Below, piece by piece: positions 32,001-47,000 of a DNA stretch of 64,000 bases. The DNA is taken from positions 4,154,001 through 4,218,000 of the forward strand of contig JAILWY010000023.1 in assembly GCA_022113835.1 (NCBI GenBank), written 5' to 3'. The number at the start of each line of letters is the position of its first letter. Positions within the stretch are counted from its first letter, which is position 1. A program made the position numbers and the translations under genes. This DNA comes from Atopsyche davidsoni (taxonomy: Eukaryota > Arthropoda > Insecta > Trichoptera > Hydrobiosidae). The notes under the pieces were generated by a model, which saw only the letters and a list, made by a program, of their open reading frames with translations, did not search any database and was not told where the DNA came from.

Positions 32001-35000
32001 CAAAGCCGATTCTGTTGATAAAAAACAGCCTGAAAAAAATCACAATTTACGGAAGTGTTTCGCCTGCTCTACACACGAGCATTGTTTCAGGCACGTGGTT
32101 GCTACCTGACCGATATGTAATATTAAAATTAATGCTGTGCTATTTTTTAAACACGAATTTATATTGAAATTGTTTGAAAGTTGTTTATGGATATGAGCAT
32201 GGCAATACCTTCATCAGGATACGTTTATAGATATCAAATTCATAATAAGATATTACGTAAATATTGGGGTATATATTTATGTATTAATTATATTACTACT
32301 CAAATTATTATTACATTCAGCTTAACGTTGATAACTGATAACTTTTGAATAATAAATTATTTATTTAGAATAATCAATCAGCCCATCTATAGTTTATAGG
32401 TAGGCTAATTGGCTTAAAGGTATGATGGTTCGATCCCTCACGCCTCTTTTATTGGCCTTGACATTGCACGTGTCGGTAAAAAATCTGAATCAGTGTGTGT
32501 TTTATTTTATTTTTGCGTTTATAGTACATCGAACAGTCATCATATTTAAAAAAAATTTCACGTATACTAATTAACCAAAATCACAATTATATTTGATTAT
32601 AATTATCACTTGAATTAATTTCATTCACTGCTGAGTAACGAGCACAAGTTACACGATTTATTTTTTCCCCCGAGTGTGAGCGATTGCGAGTTTTTTCAAC
32701 ATGCGTGTCCGCAAGTGTCCCGAGTATTACTGAATAAAGCCTAACAATGATACGGCTACCTGAGAAAATGCAGAGATCGGCAACTGCAAATTACCGAATA
32801 CATTAAAAAAAATACCCCTGTCAAACGGGCAAGTTATCACGATCAGATTTTAGATTTCGCCAACAGCTTGTAGCAAATAAATCATTTGAAACAACTTATA
32901 TTTGAACGAACAAAAAAAACTTATATTTTAACTTTATATTAAAAAAATATATTGTTTCAAGTTTGAAAGAGAAAGTATATAATTTTAAAACATTATTATA
33001 ATGTTTATAAACTATATTTTAATTCACGTCTAAATTTATTAGCAGTAGTTATTGTTTTAATAAATATATAATGATATTTCTTAGGTGCTTACATTTAAAA
33101 TTCATTTTTTATTTATTAAAAAAATATTATTACCAATTTATTAATATTTTCAGTTTATTTTTAAAATAATAAATATGACGTCTTCGATTGTTTCTAATAA
33201 AAAAAAATTGTTATACTTGCTGAAACATGATGATAATATCAGTTAAAACCTCATCGAGAAAACAAAGTAAAAGTGAATCGAATACACCCGTTCGGTTAAA
33301 TAACTAAATGTTAACTTTGATCGTGCAACCAAGTATACATCTGTTGAAATCTGTTTTATAATAACATTCTAATATATAAAATTTAAATTTAGCGGTTTAA
33401 AATAACATATAATCGTGAATCTCTCAGAATACAATAATCGGTATATTAATGCTAAAAAAACCTCATTTTAATTATATTAATAAATTGTGTTTTCATCAGG
33501 TTGTATTGAAATATGATATGTGTAAATTTAACGTTTTTTAAATTTTATTACTATTATTTTATATTTATATATATGTATTATCTATATGGTAGGAAACCTC
33601 TTTGTGTTACTTAAAATGCGTGCCAATGGGCAATAATGTGCAGAGCTGCAAGGTTGGCAATCCGCGTTCCGAAGCTATTCAATGTCATCTTTGTTTTTTC
33701 CTCCGTGCAATCTCGACTCGGTCAAGTGCGGCGCGATCGAACAGTTCGCTTGCCCCAAAATATATATTTTCCTACCTAATAAAAAAATATATCTTGTAAC
33801 AATAATCAATATTGAAATTATCCACTGACGCCCCCCTGGAAATTCATAAAAAAAATTAATCTTGTCTCAAAGATTGATCTTGTGTTTTTCTTAGTGTATC
33901 AGAAAAATCAAGTTTGGCAAAGAAAAAAATGGTCTAGTTTTAAATCTGTACTTAAAAAAATTTCTTCAGGATAAAACCACAATTATTGACTATCCTAATT
34001 GTGTTATACTTTAAAAGTACTTATATACATTGCTTCAGCAAAATAGTATAGTATTGAAGTAAGTAATTTGGAATGCACAGTTAAATTCATAGTATAAAAA
34101 ATACCACATTTGTATAACAAAAAAAAAATATATATATTTTGAGAAGTTTCAAAAAATTTCATAACTGAAAACACGCACACAATAAAATATTTATATACCT
34201 CAGCCTTATAGCGATCAAATTGTTTAGTCCAGTTTATTCAAACATCAAATATAAATATTCAAAACGCTTCAGGGGCGTCTTCAGTCAGTCTGAAGGCTTT
34301 TCGTGTTTGTTGTACAAAACCAAAAAAAAAATGTAAAGGTTACTTTTTAAAATTATTTGCATTGCTGGTTTAAAATTGAAAACCACCAGGTCGACCCTCA
34401 GACGGTTTCCATCCGACTATACAGCAAGAAAACTAGTTTTCCGCAATTTAAAGTCAGTAAATCCGACGCGCGGGACAGAGAAGGCGCTACGCGGACCCTC
34501 GGGTGCGAGGGAGACGGGTGCAACGTCCGACTGGACGGAAGATGTGCTGGTCGTTTTGTGTCTTCGGACACCGACGACTATCTGATCGGGCTATATATTT
34601 TAATACTGATGTGTTTTAATTAAACTTTTTACGCGCATAATTAAATTTAATTCTTAATCTCTATCATTAAAAAAACGGTGATACAATTATTTCGCTGCGA
34701 TAAATCGGTCACCTGTCAGGTGATAATGACTTTATTTTAATGATATTATAATAAAATAAAACCAAGTGGTTTTGGAGACTACGTTTATTATTATAATAAA
34801 ATGGAGTATTACAAAATAAATACCAGTTCCATTACTCTAATGATATTATTTAATATTTATCAAATCCGCATTTTCACCAATACTTATTGTGTATACAATC
34901 TGTTAAAAAAATCCTATTTTTGTCGTTTCACGTGTAAATCGATTGCATAATAATATATAGTAGGTATGTAAGGATTTTTTTTATGTGTACATTGGAATTG

Positions 35001-38000
35001 TTCCTCTTGTTTGTGGTGTGGATGGGTTAAAAAAAAATATATATTTGACATAAATATTTTTTATATATTCTTACAATTAAATTATACCAAGAAAGCAAAA
35101 ATAAAAACAGACAGAATAAATAAAAGGTAAATAGTTTATTTCTTAAAACTCTAAACCACAACAATTTACTGTCATGTAGTGACCCATATTAGATATTAAT
35201 GATGGCTGATGAGCGGCACTATAAAAATAACTCGATTTTCCATTCTTAGAACTCTCCTTTGGGTTTTTTGTATTGTCAACAGGTTTATCAATATGTTTTT
35301 TTTGTCGTATTTTTTTTTTAGTCTTATAAAGGTAGATTAATTGGTATGATTTACCGTATTAGAATTAATAACGAGCTCAGTTCGACTGGAGTCTCGGGAA
35401 CAAGAGGGTCGGTCGTTGACTTATCATTTGGCCTTGCCTGGATCTCATTTAAATTATATACCTTTGCTGAAGCCCTCCGTCTCAACTCTCTTAGATCGAA
35501 AATAATTGTAAAAAAATCACTATAAAATTAAACCGGAAATGTTGTATGATTTGTACAAACATATCTGTGAATTATAATTGGTTGAGTTTTACCGTTTTGT
35601 AAAAATTACAGCAAAAAATAAGCAATGCATTTTTGAGGTTAAAAATAAACGCAGTCAATGTAATGGATACTATTAAAAGAATTATATTCGCAATATTTTT
35701 CATAACAGATTAAACTCTAATAAGTCTATTCTCCTAATGCCTGTATGGGTGGATAAACAAACAATGAAAAAACTCGGCTCGCGAACAAAGCATTGACATA
35801 AGTAAGGTTATGTTAATGACCAGGGAGACGGGTGGCCGGGCCGGTGCACCGGCGTCACCCTCGAGTGGAATGACTGCTAGAAGGTAACCCACGCGGGCTT
35901 GGGAAGTACAGTACGAATCGCGACTCGCCCGAGGGCCACATAGTTGGCAGCGGCGCTTTGTGAACCTCATCGCTAGCGTCATTACGATGCACGCGGCCGC
36001 ATGCTTGTAAATTCGTAAATATTTATTCAAAAAATTATATAAATCATGCTTATTCTAAACTGCTAAAATGTAGGGAAACAATTTTTTTTTTTGAAGTACT
36101 ATAATGTTCGCCGTACGTTATAGTACTTGAACCGACGGCAGGTATTCTGCACACTCCTCGGTCAGTTACCGGAAGACTCTAATTTTCAAGTTGCGACCTT
36201 ATCCGCAGCGCTAATGATCTAATCTGGCAAAACAATGGGAGAATTTAAGAATTTCATGGCGTTTCAACAAAGCACGCGGTGCTCCGTTCCCAAACATCTA
36301 CATAAACCTCTTGGAGCTCCGACAGTCTTGAATAAAATAGTTTTAGTTTTAAATATTCTATCTTCTGTAGTTGAATCTAATCAATATATTTTTTTATTGC
36401 TGATACTGCTGAATTTTAGATTCTTTGAAATCTTTAGAAACTTGTAAAAAATATTTAAAAATTTGGAAAATTTTCACTACTGCGATTCTGGCATAAACTA
36501 TTCAATTTTTATCATATTTTATATGCTTCAAAGCAGTAACGCTTGCTTTAAAATATTTTTGATTACTAAATCACTACTTGTGTTTACTAAAAAGAATACT
36601 AATATTTTTATCGCGTATATTCGTAGTCTTATTAGTTTTTATTAATATTTAATATAATTATTTTTTTAATTAACAGCTTTATCTTTTAAACATGAGTGTT
36701 TTTTTCAATAAATTGTGAATCACGATTTACTTGTAATAATAATAATAATAAGTATCGACTTTAAGCTGAGAAATAGATATGATAAAAATATTTATAAAAT
36801 ATATATATTTATGCATTTTTTAAAATAAAATGTAAGACGGTTATTTTCACTATTATCTTATCTTGTTTTTACAAAACGCACTGACAATGGCTTACTTCCT
36901 AAATTACAAATATAACATATCGTTTTATACATATTGTATTTAATTGGTTACGTATTTTTCGTTTAAAATATGGTAATTTAAAATTACTGAATATTTGTGT
37001 GGTTTTAATTAAGTTGTGTTAAATTAATATACAGGGTCGCAACGTGTTGTCCATATATGTCTTTGGCCGCAAGGCAGATTTAAATATTTCCGGATTCCAA
37101 GTAAGTATATTCGGATGTTATTAAAGGTTATACGTGATATAATGGCTGACTAACCGGGTCTGCTGCAGTCGTCCGAATAACTGCTTATAATAATGTATTA
37201 CACGTATAATAAACATTAGTCAACTAAACCCTTGAAAAACAACATACGCAATAATTATTTAAAACGAATTAAATTACATATTATGTTCAAAAGTTTACTT
37301 TATTATACCATAGCAAAAAATGTAAATTATTTGTTATGTAAGTAATGATCATTTTTAACAATGTTTTATAATCATATACGAATAAAAAAATATATATTTT
37401 TGCGTAATGTATGTATAGTGAAAAATTATGAAATTCATTGAACTCAATAAAACACATAAAAAAATGTTTTACAAACGCTTATGTCAAATTATTCGATAAT
37501 TATTATAAATTAATATTTACACTCAAAAATGAGAAAATCATCAAAATAGCATCTTGAGATAATTTTTAATGTTTTGATAAACTAAATAAATAATCTATAA
37601 ATTGTAAAAATATAACAAAACACGGGTAAAATTTATTAATAATACTAAAATTTTTTTTTTATGAATTTCTGACGTATTATGAAAAGATTCAATTATTAAT
37701 TTCTTCATAAAAATACCAATTATTCATTAAAAAAATATTACTTGTCGCATATAGCTGTATGTGGATAATTAGCATATTGTTCTCAAATAATAAATACTAC
37801 TGTAGAAGTATCATTAGGTTTATTGACATTGGAATCAAAATAAGTTAAAAAAATAAAATACCACAACGAAGCAAAAATTATCCTTGAAATTCACCACATT
37901 TTGTTTATAAGTGAAAAATAATTATATACTTGCGCGAAAGAACATAAAATATTTATTTTATTTTTTGGCAGCGTGTTTTGGTTTAACGTAAAAAAAAAAA

Positions 38001-41000
38001 AAACTACCTGGCGGTGTATTTCCGCTATAGTTTTTCGTAAGTCTAGTTACATCTTAACTTGCCACTGTTTTTCGCTCTATGAATTTTTTTTAGTCTTTTA
38101 CTATATGTATTTGTGATGTAATGATCTGATATCAATGTTTCTTTTAAATTTACATAGATAATGCGTTAAATGCTTATTTTGGTTAACACATCATTGAAAC
38201 ACTTAAAAGGCCTTTTAATAAAAAAAATACGTATTTGTTGCTTAGACTTGTTTTGGTTTGCCTCAATGTAGTGACGGTTGCGGATAATCAGGCGCAAGTA
38301 CATTTGTTGCCGCAAGGATGAGCAATTGTATCGAACTGCTGATTATTTATTTATTTATTATACGTTAATCGTAAAGCCTGTAAGTGCATTGTAATTTTTA
38401 AGATTTAATGAATATTTCACTCACCATCCTTGTAATCCGACATGTTGAGAGAGTCGGCCGATGCTAGGGGTGATCCTGAAGATGTGATTCCTTCGATTGG
38501 GGAAACCGTACTCTTTTCAGTCGAAGGAGAATCATCACTCGAAACAGTAGTATTTGCTATTGTATCTGAAAATTGATGGTTAGCGTGGACTTTAATTGAG
38601 TTTAAGATTAGGTTTTTTTTACTACGGCATTTTTTACTACAGTGACATTACATCATAATATAATAATGCCAACCAAAAGTCTTCTCTATAAATAAAAATA
38701 TTCTTACATTATATATAACTTAATCAAAAAATATATTGTTTTCTTTATAAAATGTAAAAGTGTGATCGCCAAAATGAAAACTATTTGTTTATTTTTGCAT
38801 TAAAAATAAAGTAATGATACTTAACTTATCAAAAATTGCTTTAGATTTTTAATGTTATAGATGTTGATAAAAAAAAATCAGCTTTAACTTCTCTTTTGTG
38901 TAACGAATATAGCTCAAACGTTAAAAAATGGGAATAATTTTGATTGAATAAAGAATTTTGAAATTTAAAATTTTTTTTTTAAAATGGGAATAAATACCTG
39001 ATATTGTTGTGTTCCCTGTGTCGTCAACGGTTGTCACTTCATCCACCACTGTAGTCATTTCTCCATCACCACTGACAGTCGTATTTCCATCTTCAATTCC
39101 TTCGGTCGTCGTGTTTTTACTACCTTCAGTCGAAGGGCCTCCTGACACCGAAGTGAACGTACTAAACTCAGGATCGGGTCTCTGAGTTGTAGCATTGGCA
39201 GGCTTTGGTTTGTTCACAGGTCTTGTTGTGATTTGAACGGTGAATATGGGTTTAGACGAAACAACCGATGTTGTACTTGCTGTGGATGTTTCTGGTTTGA
39301 CCGGGGTAGTTGTTGGCTTCAAAGTAGAACTGGACGTTGGCGATGGAGTTGCTGTTGTTGACGATGGCGAAACTGGCTTTTTAGATGGCGCGATTGTATT
39401 ATCTGGTTGCACCGTCGGTCCTGTTGTTTGGTTGTTGACTATCGTCTGGAGAAGAACCCAACCGTCTTGAGGCGTTATTGGCGACCAATCATCACTAGCT
39501 GTAAAATTATTTTTATTTAAAAATCTCCCCGATGCCAGCTTCTATAGTGTGTAGATTTGTATCAAATAATAAATATATCAAAAGTGATCCAAGCTTACGT
39601 AGTTTAGATTAATCTCTTAATGTTTAGATATCAAAATTCAAAAAATCTCATTAACTTAATAGTCATAGCATTTAATCTGTTATTTAGGTTTCGTAGGTTT
39701 GAGATTTGCTTAAATCTAAAAAAATCCTGCTTTGGTTGGGTCAAAGAAAAATTGTTTTGAATTTTCCTGTAAAAATATTGAGTAATAATACCTTGTTTGC
39801 TACATTTCTAAGTTTAATTTATAAATATGAAAAAAAAAAACTAAATTACCTTTGGTTGTGTTGTCTACCGAAGATGGAGTCACGGACGGTGGAATAAAGT
39901 TTGTCCATGTGACGAGTCCAACCTTCTCAGTTGTTGCAATCGGAACTTTTTGAATGTCAACTGTAGGTTTCTGTACAATAATGTCGTCAACTTCATTCGT
40001 CAGAGGATTCACTGTCGTTGAAACAACCTTTTGAGGAGTAGTTGATGGCTTTGTCGATGAATGAATTGGTATCGTTACTGGTCTTTTCGTTTCTTGGGCG
40101 GATTGAGGCAACGTGCTCGGTTTCGTTGAAGTCGATGAAGGTCTCGTTGAAGTCGATGAAGGTCTCGTTGAAGTAGATGAAGGTCTCGTTGAAGTGTTTG
40201 AAGACGGTCGTGATTGTTGAGTGGTTGATGTTGAAACCTGTGTTGTTGTCGTTGTTGGTGTGACAGCTGGTTTTTGTGGTACCCTAATAGTCGTTGAAAT
40301 CCCTACCGTTGTTGGTTTAAATGAGGTGGTTGGTTTTTTCGTTGTAGTTGTGAGTTTGGTTTGTGTTGTCGTAATGTTTGGTGAAATTCTAACTGGTTTA
40401 GTTGTTGTTGGTGTTGTTGTCGCTGAAGTTGTATTAAGTCGAATAGTCGTTGTTGGTTTCTGTACAACTGTCGTTGGTTGTTGTGGTTTTTGACTACTTA
40501 CTATAGGTCTTTGAGATGGTTTTGTAGAAAATGGTCTGTAAACGGTCGTCGTTGGCTTTGAAGTGGTCGCTGTACCAATAGTGGTTGCTGTACCAGTAGT
40601 TGTTGCATTCGTTGCCTGAGAAGGAATTGTCGGTTTCTTTATTAAAACTGTAGTGGGTTTGGGCGTTGTAGTGGGTCTTCTGTTCGATAGTGTTGAATTT
40701 TGTGGTCTTTGTACTATCGGTCTATTCGTTGCAGGTCTACTGTTGTTGAATATCGGTCTTTGCGGTCTTTCTGGTCTTGGTGTTGGTTTTTGTATGGGCT
40801 TAAGTTCTTGAGGTCTCTGGGTTGTCGGTGTTGAAGTAGTCGGGATGATGGGTGATGAGGTAGTTTGGTTGGATGTATAAGTAGGTCTGTTGTTAGACGT
40901 GCTAGGTCTTGTTGGAGTTGAACTTGAGCTTGAGCTAGGTAGCTTTGTACCGAAAGGAAGGTCCGAACCAGGTTTAGGCGTGGTCGGTTTTGCTGTTATA

Positions 41001-44000
41001 AACGGTTTTTTAGTAGCGGCTGGTCTCGTTGTCGTTGGTTTGGTCTCCTGCCCTCCCTGAACTGACTGGAAGGTAGATATCTTATATGGTACGTCAGTAG
41101 TTGTTCTTTGGGGTGATCTCGTTGTGGATGTCAGTTTTTGAGTCGTAGTGTACGCAGGTTTAGTTGTATTGTACAGTTGGTTATTTATGTAAACTGTTGT
41201 GTGAATGTTGTGTGATGCAGTTGTACTTTCAGTAGAGTTTGGTGCTCTTGACGGGAGGTAAAACGGTCTAAAGGTTGTTGTCAGATAACCGTTGCTAATA
41301 TTAGTGATCGTGTTATTTCTAGTTGGTTTTATGTTGGGGATCAGCTCTGCAACAGTCTCTTTAACTCCATTATCGTTAAGCTGAGTTAGGTTAACTTTGA
41401 TAGGATGCTTATTTGTGAATTTGGTATTGTTAACAACATACCCGGTCGTTACTGGTTTCCTTGTAACATATGTGTTATTGGGTCTGAAAGAAGTTGAACC
41501 GGGAGAAGGCCTTCTAGTGATTTGAGTTGTAGTTCCCGGTTTCGTTCCTTGAGTTGAAACTGAGTTACTTGGACTGGATGAACTTGGTTTTTGGCTGGAA
41601 GAGATCGGCCTTTGGCTTGACGAGATAGGTTTCTGACTGGGTTTGACACTAGTCGAACTAGGTTTATAGCTGGTGGAACTAGGCTTTTGACTTGACACGT
41701 ATGGTTTTTGACTCGGTTTTGTACTATAATTTGGTTTTTGTGTTGCAGTGACTGGCCTTTGACTCGCGACACTAGGTTTGCTTACGGGCTTTTGACTCGA
41801 AGAACTGTAAGTTGGTTTTTGACTTGAAACAGTTGAAGTTTGAGTTGCAGCGCTTGGTTTTACACTATTTGCAGCGATAGTTGTAGGTTTACTAGTGCTT
41901 TGTGAGTTTTCATCTTCTTTTAACAAAGTAACGTCTAATGTTGTAGGAGGGATGAGGTTCATTGTATTATCCACTTTGTGCTCGAGGGGGATCTTGTCTA
42001 GTGGTTTCCCAAATATTGTGTTATCTTCTATGTGATTATCTGTGATGGGGTCTAATTGATAAGGCATTTGGCAGCAGGATCCGAAGTAGAACCTGTCTAT
42101 GCACGTGCCCAGGTGGGTGCCGTTTGCTTTTAAGCAGTCTATGGCAAACATACATATTCCTTCTTCTTTGGTTCTTCTTGATATGCACGGTAGATGTCTG
42201 ATATTTCTTGCACTAGGTGAAACTGTAACAAATAAAAAAAATTGTAAAATATATATATATATCAACATCAATATTCTTGTTAACTATGCATGATTAACCT
42301 ATGATATTATTAATATGCATTTAACAAATTGTAAATAATTGTTTTTTATGAGCGACTATTGTAAAAAGAGTGTAAATAACATAAAAAGGCTGACTGCATA
42401 CTATGCAAAAAGCATACGTAGATTGTAAGCATTGTTCATGCTTTTTGTGCATAAAGTTCAATGAACTAGAATTTCATTCAAGTGACCGTGTTTCTTGTGG
42501 ATGACACCTTTCGCGGATTCAGGATGTAAACACGGATATGTCAGATGAAGCGACTTTCATTGCGACAGTCATGCAGTTGGCAAGTCGAGCTGAGTCATGT
42601 TCGAGTATGGGGGTTTAGAAAGTTCTGACGGATTAGACGAAAGTGAATGTTGGTGTATTTTCAGGAATCTTTATGATCTAAGAGAAGTGACTAATTATAC
42701 TTATTTATGATACCGCTTTTATAGAGAGCTGATGACGTAGCTTTGGGACATACAAGTGAAACAGAACTCTATTACAATAAAATTATAAAAATGAACAATG
42801 TTCGCTTCTGAGATTATAATTATTTGTAGAGTCGATCTAATTTTAATACATCAGTGCGGGACGGACAACACCTGTCAGGACGGAGATCGAACCGGGGAGC
42901 TCTCGATTGAGAGTCAACGATCAGGCCACCTGAGAGATTAGATCGCGGGGAGTTGCCTTGTCTGCAGGAGGCAGCAGGCTCTGGTCCGTTTGACCGGTAC
43001 CGTGACGTGACCGTGGCGGCGGATGACTTTACCGTAACCATTTAAGTCACAGGCTATTTTCACTTCGGCTACCTTCGTGCACTTCCGCCGCCGAGGAATT
43101 CGAGTACCGTTAAATGTGTATGGACTCGCACTCGTCCCGAGCCGAGGTCCGTACTGCACTGTATTTATATTAATTAATTCGTAATCTAGATAACATTGCA
43201 GCGATACTCAAGTTAGTAATAATACACGGCGCCTCGTATTCGTAGTGATACGACTCAAGTGAATACCGCTAAGAAAGGTATTTCTTGTGAAACACCATGT
43301 TAATAACACATATGCTGTAGATGTTGGTGTGATTTTGGATACAACTGCATTCTAGATGGACAGGCGTATTTTTATAACAACCTTTGCTGGTTTGTAATTT
43401 ACCTTTTATACCCGGTGAGGTACTGTGAAGTCCATAAAATCAATCGCATACATTATTTGATTTTCGGTGGTTTCCATATAAATACCGTAGTATGCTTGTG
43501 ATTAACTGTATTAACGATAGCTAATATATTTTTATTGTTTAACATAGTTGGGTGAAATTATTTAAAATAATATACCCCAAATTATCATACTATATAATTT
43601 TCGGCAATTTTGTTTTTAGCCTTTTTCGTGTTATTTTAGCATTAACATCAGCATATTCTTGATTATTGATTTGTCTATCAATAAAGACGGTGTACAGGTC
43701 ATATGTTACTGATCACTGTATTATAGATTTGATATGCAGGCTTTTTTGTATACTGATGATTGAGACGTCAACATGTAAAAAGTGAGAAAGTATCAAGAAA
43801 AACTATTCAAATCTTATTAAAATAAACGTATAGAATAATCAAGAAACGATTATTCATTTCACAACATTTTTAGGTAATATTAAAACAATAAATTATTTTA
43901 AAAAGGTTGCAGTTGAAAGTGTATGAAATAACCTATAAAAGACTATTTATAAACAGTTTATTTGTAAGGTTTTTATAAAAATGTCAGATCTGCAGGAAAT

Positions 44001-47000
44001 AAAATTTTAAGTGAATTTATTTACGCAAGATTGTAAAATAAATTATCTCAAAATAATTTACTTGAGAAGCCGTGTTTACTTGCAATGATGCACTGATGCG
44101 CCGTTAGCAGTAGATATTATTTATTCCTGTGTTATTTATTCTATTTAAATAAGTTGTAAGTGAAGAGATTTTTTTGTAATAGATACAAATTTAAAATAAT
44201 AATATCATTCAAATATGAATATAATTGACCAAAACATGACATGACTGTAGCGGACTTTAACTGGGATTCTAAGAGTTTGAATATGTACGGGATTTTAACA
44301 TCAATTGTATATTGCGTTAAATATTTACATGTTTCTTAAAAAATATTACCGTTCAAAATAAATACTGGAAATCGATTATGATATATTTTCGCTCTACACA
44401 GATAACTATTAGTGGTTTTTCCAGTTTAAAATAATCGACGTGATAAGCGTTTCGTCGGTGTAATTACAAAACCGTCCGATGAGATGTCGACTAGATGGTC
44501 GGGCTATCGTCGTTATGCAATTATTCCGACTGCCGCCGCCATCATCGTGAACTTCAGTCGTTTCGATGCAGTTAACTATTTATACACATATCTGTGGTTT
44601 AACGGTGAAAAAGAATCGTACTTTGAATCTAAAATATGTATAAACCTGCCCATATAATATGTTAGAAGATAAGTGGCCCGTTACGATTGCGTATAGTGAG
44701 ATCGTAAACAGAGATTCGTACCGTTGAGTCAAAAGAAGATATCTCTACGAATATTTTGTATTTCTAAAGTTACACCAATATTTATTATAAATTATCTTAG
44801 TTTTACCTTTTGAGATGCCGTGAAGAAAAACTTTCGGGAATTTTCCCATTGATTTTGAACTATGAGTATTCATCCTTTGATAACCACTAATTTATCATTT
44901 ACCTCAGGATGATTTACCAGGATATTTAAAAAATGATTTAACGTTTTTGTTATATACTTATAAGCGATCATGAGTGTTTTGTAATATAAAAATATTTAAT
45001 AAACGACAAAACAATATAAATATAAAGTTTGGTAAAAATCGCTACCAATACAGCGATTTGCATCTTCAAAGACAATCAATAATGTATTGGAAAAAGCAAA
45101 GTGAACTTTAATTTATGTGTTATTGAAGTATTGATAAAAACAACGCTTGGTATTTATTTTTTTGTTTTTATTTATTGTTTATCAAATAATTTTATGATCT
45201 CTATTAACACACAAAGAACACCATCTGACACATCACAGGATGAAGAGTAGGGAGCTCGTGACCAAATTGACCTATATTCCCAAGTTTCTAATAGTTTCCT
45301 GGTTATTTTTCCATTCTTGAGTCAATCTAAAATCATCCTCGTGACTTGGAGTGATGTATTTTGACATTGTATCATCTGACCTAAAAACCCTGGTGTGGGA
45401 GAGGGCGAGAATCGTGACCTAAGTCACCCATTTCCCAGTTCCTTAATGGCTTCCCGGTAGAGCCCAGTGGGTAAGTCACTTGCGTGGAATTCAGGAGGTC
45501 ATCGATGATTTGCTATTGGCTTGTACACCTTGCAAACAAATGTAGAAAACTTATGAATAATATACATCTTATTATTCGTAACTATTAAATAAATATTTGC
45601 ACGATGTAGATGAGTATCATAGCGATGTATTTTAAATTACTTGATGAATCACAAATTATCTGTAATTTAAATACAGTACAGCTAAGGGTTTTTTTGTCGT
45701 AAATTATTACACGAATAAATCTTTACCTTTTATCTTATGTTGCTTATTAACGACTTTTAATCTATCAGCTGCAGTGGCGTGCGGTGAACTCAAAACCAAA
45801 GCAAGCAGATATGCTGATGATCCTAACAGATGACGTAAATTACTAATTTTATAATTAACTTCACGAAAAACATCTTCATGTTATAATTGTTATAATTTAT
45901 AAAATAAATCGTAAGTTATTTCGACATTTATGAAATTATTGTTACAGTATACGATTACGTGTAATAAATAACTTTAACTTTCTGAATTTGTCACAAATTG
46001 ATCATAAGTTTGTATTATTTGTAATCGTTTATCATTCAACGATCTGTGAGAAGAATGGCGGCCAAAAGTATCGAATTATCGTAATATTAATAATATTTTT
46101 GAATAAAATACTTGAGTGATTTTCCACATTTTCGTTTTTATTAGTGACCGGTTTCGCCAACCTTTCACGTTGGCATTAAAAAATGTTTTTTAAAAAGTAT
46201 TTTATTTAAAAATATTAAAATGAAATTCCACCAAGTACTCTCTGTCAAAAATATTGAATTTCGTAATATTAATAGTTGTTATTTGTCATGTGAGTGACAG
46301 ACTTATGACACTTAATTGATGCGATATAAATTTTATACCAAAGCAATAAACGAATGAATCGGTGAACAACTTGCAAATACCGCTCTGCGTTTTTTCTTGT
46401 GTTTAAGTAATCGTGGTTTTTCTTTGTAAGTGTGTTTTTATATAAATGTTTTTAAATTGAACGATAAATTTCCCGGGCGGGTTTTGGAGCTCGACGGATC
46501 AAGTGCGCCGACGAGAAGCGTGGCCCATTCGGGAGAAATGGCGTACGATAACAATGGGCGATCTGTATCCCCGGCGAGTGGGCGCGAGTGGCTGACCCAG
46601 TGGGGGCGGAGGACACGGGCGCCTCGTGACGCATGCAAAGCAGGTTTCTGTGGGTCACCGACTAACGGGGACCCAGGGGCGGGACACGAAAAATTACTAA
46701 ATCAAAAAAATATATAAAAAATTAAAAATTAGTATGCATAGACTATTTCATTATTTTTTTTATTTTTTAAATCCAATTAATCCGTTTTTAATTTTTTTTC
46801 CACATTTTTTTATTAATTGTTTATGTCGTTTATGGAATATTTTTATATTCGCTTATTTATCATATTAATTTATTAAAAAAATATTTTCTTTGAAAAGTAA
46901 TAGTGTCAATGTTGTTATAGTGTGTACTAAGAAACTACGATAACACACTAATATGATAATATATTTTAATATAAAACTTAGTCAACCCCAAAGAAACAGC

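Larger units (their letters stand above)
28261..38424 (-). other. 10.2-kb protease intron upstream of the catalytic exons
   Basis: Bounded by GTGAGT at 38424 and CTCGCAG at 28261. Mostly featureless AT-rich DNA with a 16-bp perfect hairpin at 30138-30174, an 11-bp hairpin at 36094-36128 and two GC-rich patches (34380-34600 and 35815-36010) that I could not identify. The patches contain open frames but no motif or splice support. Confidence 0.6.

Noticed and set aside
32398..32450. tRNA-like segment with GGTTCGATCCC
   Set aside because: A good B-box-like word occurs, but the A box and stems are not convincing and no second copy is seen in the window.
33590..33782. Possible MITE bounded by GTAGGAAA and TTTCCTAC
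   Set aside because: The inverted ends are only eight bases long and no target duplication is clear, so chance is a sufficient explanation.
34357..34623. Plus-strand open frames in the GC-rich patch of the protease intron
   Set aside because: Two overlapping frames are open only because of base composition; neither has a recognisable domain and the strand opposes the gene.
40118..40200. Regular 21-bp repeats resembling a CRISPR array at first glance
   Set aside because: There are no unique spacers; the units are contiguous, coding and in a eukaryotic exon.
39240..40493. Plus-strand Val/Gly-rich open frames over the protease stalk exons
   Set aside because: They are antisense shadows of the Thr/Pro-rich coding exons, where ACN codons read as NGT on the other strand.
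45200..45540. Possible SINE or duplicated segment (CGTGACC...CCCAGTTCC phrases occurring twice)
   Set aside because: The similarity between the two halves is weak and no pol III boxes or target duplications can be defined.
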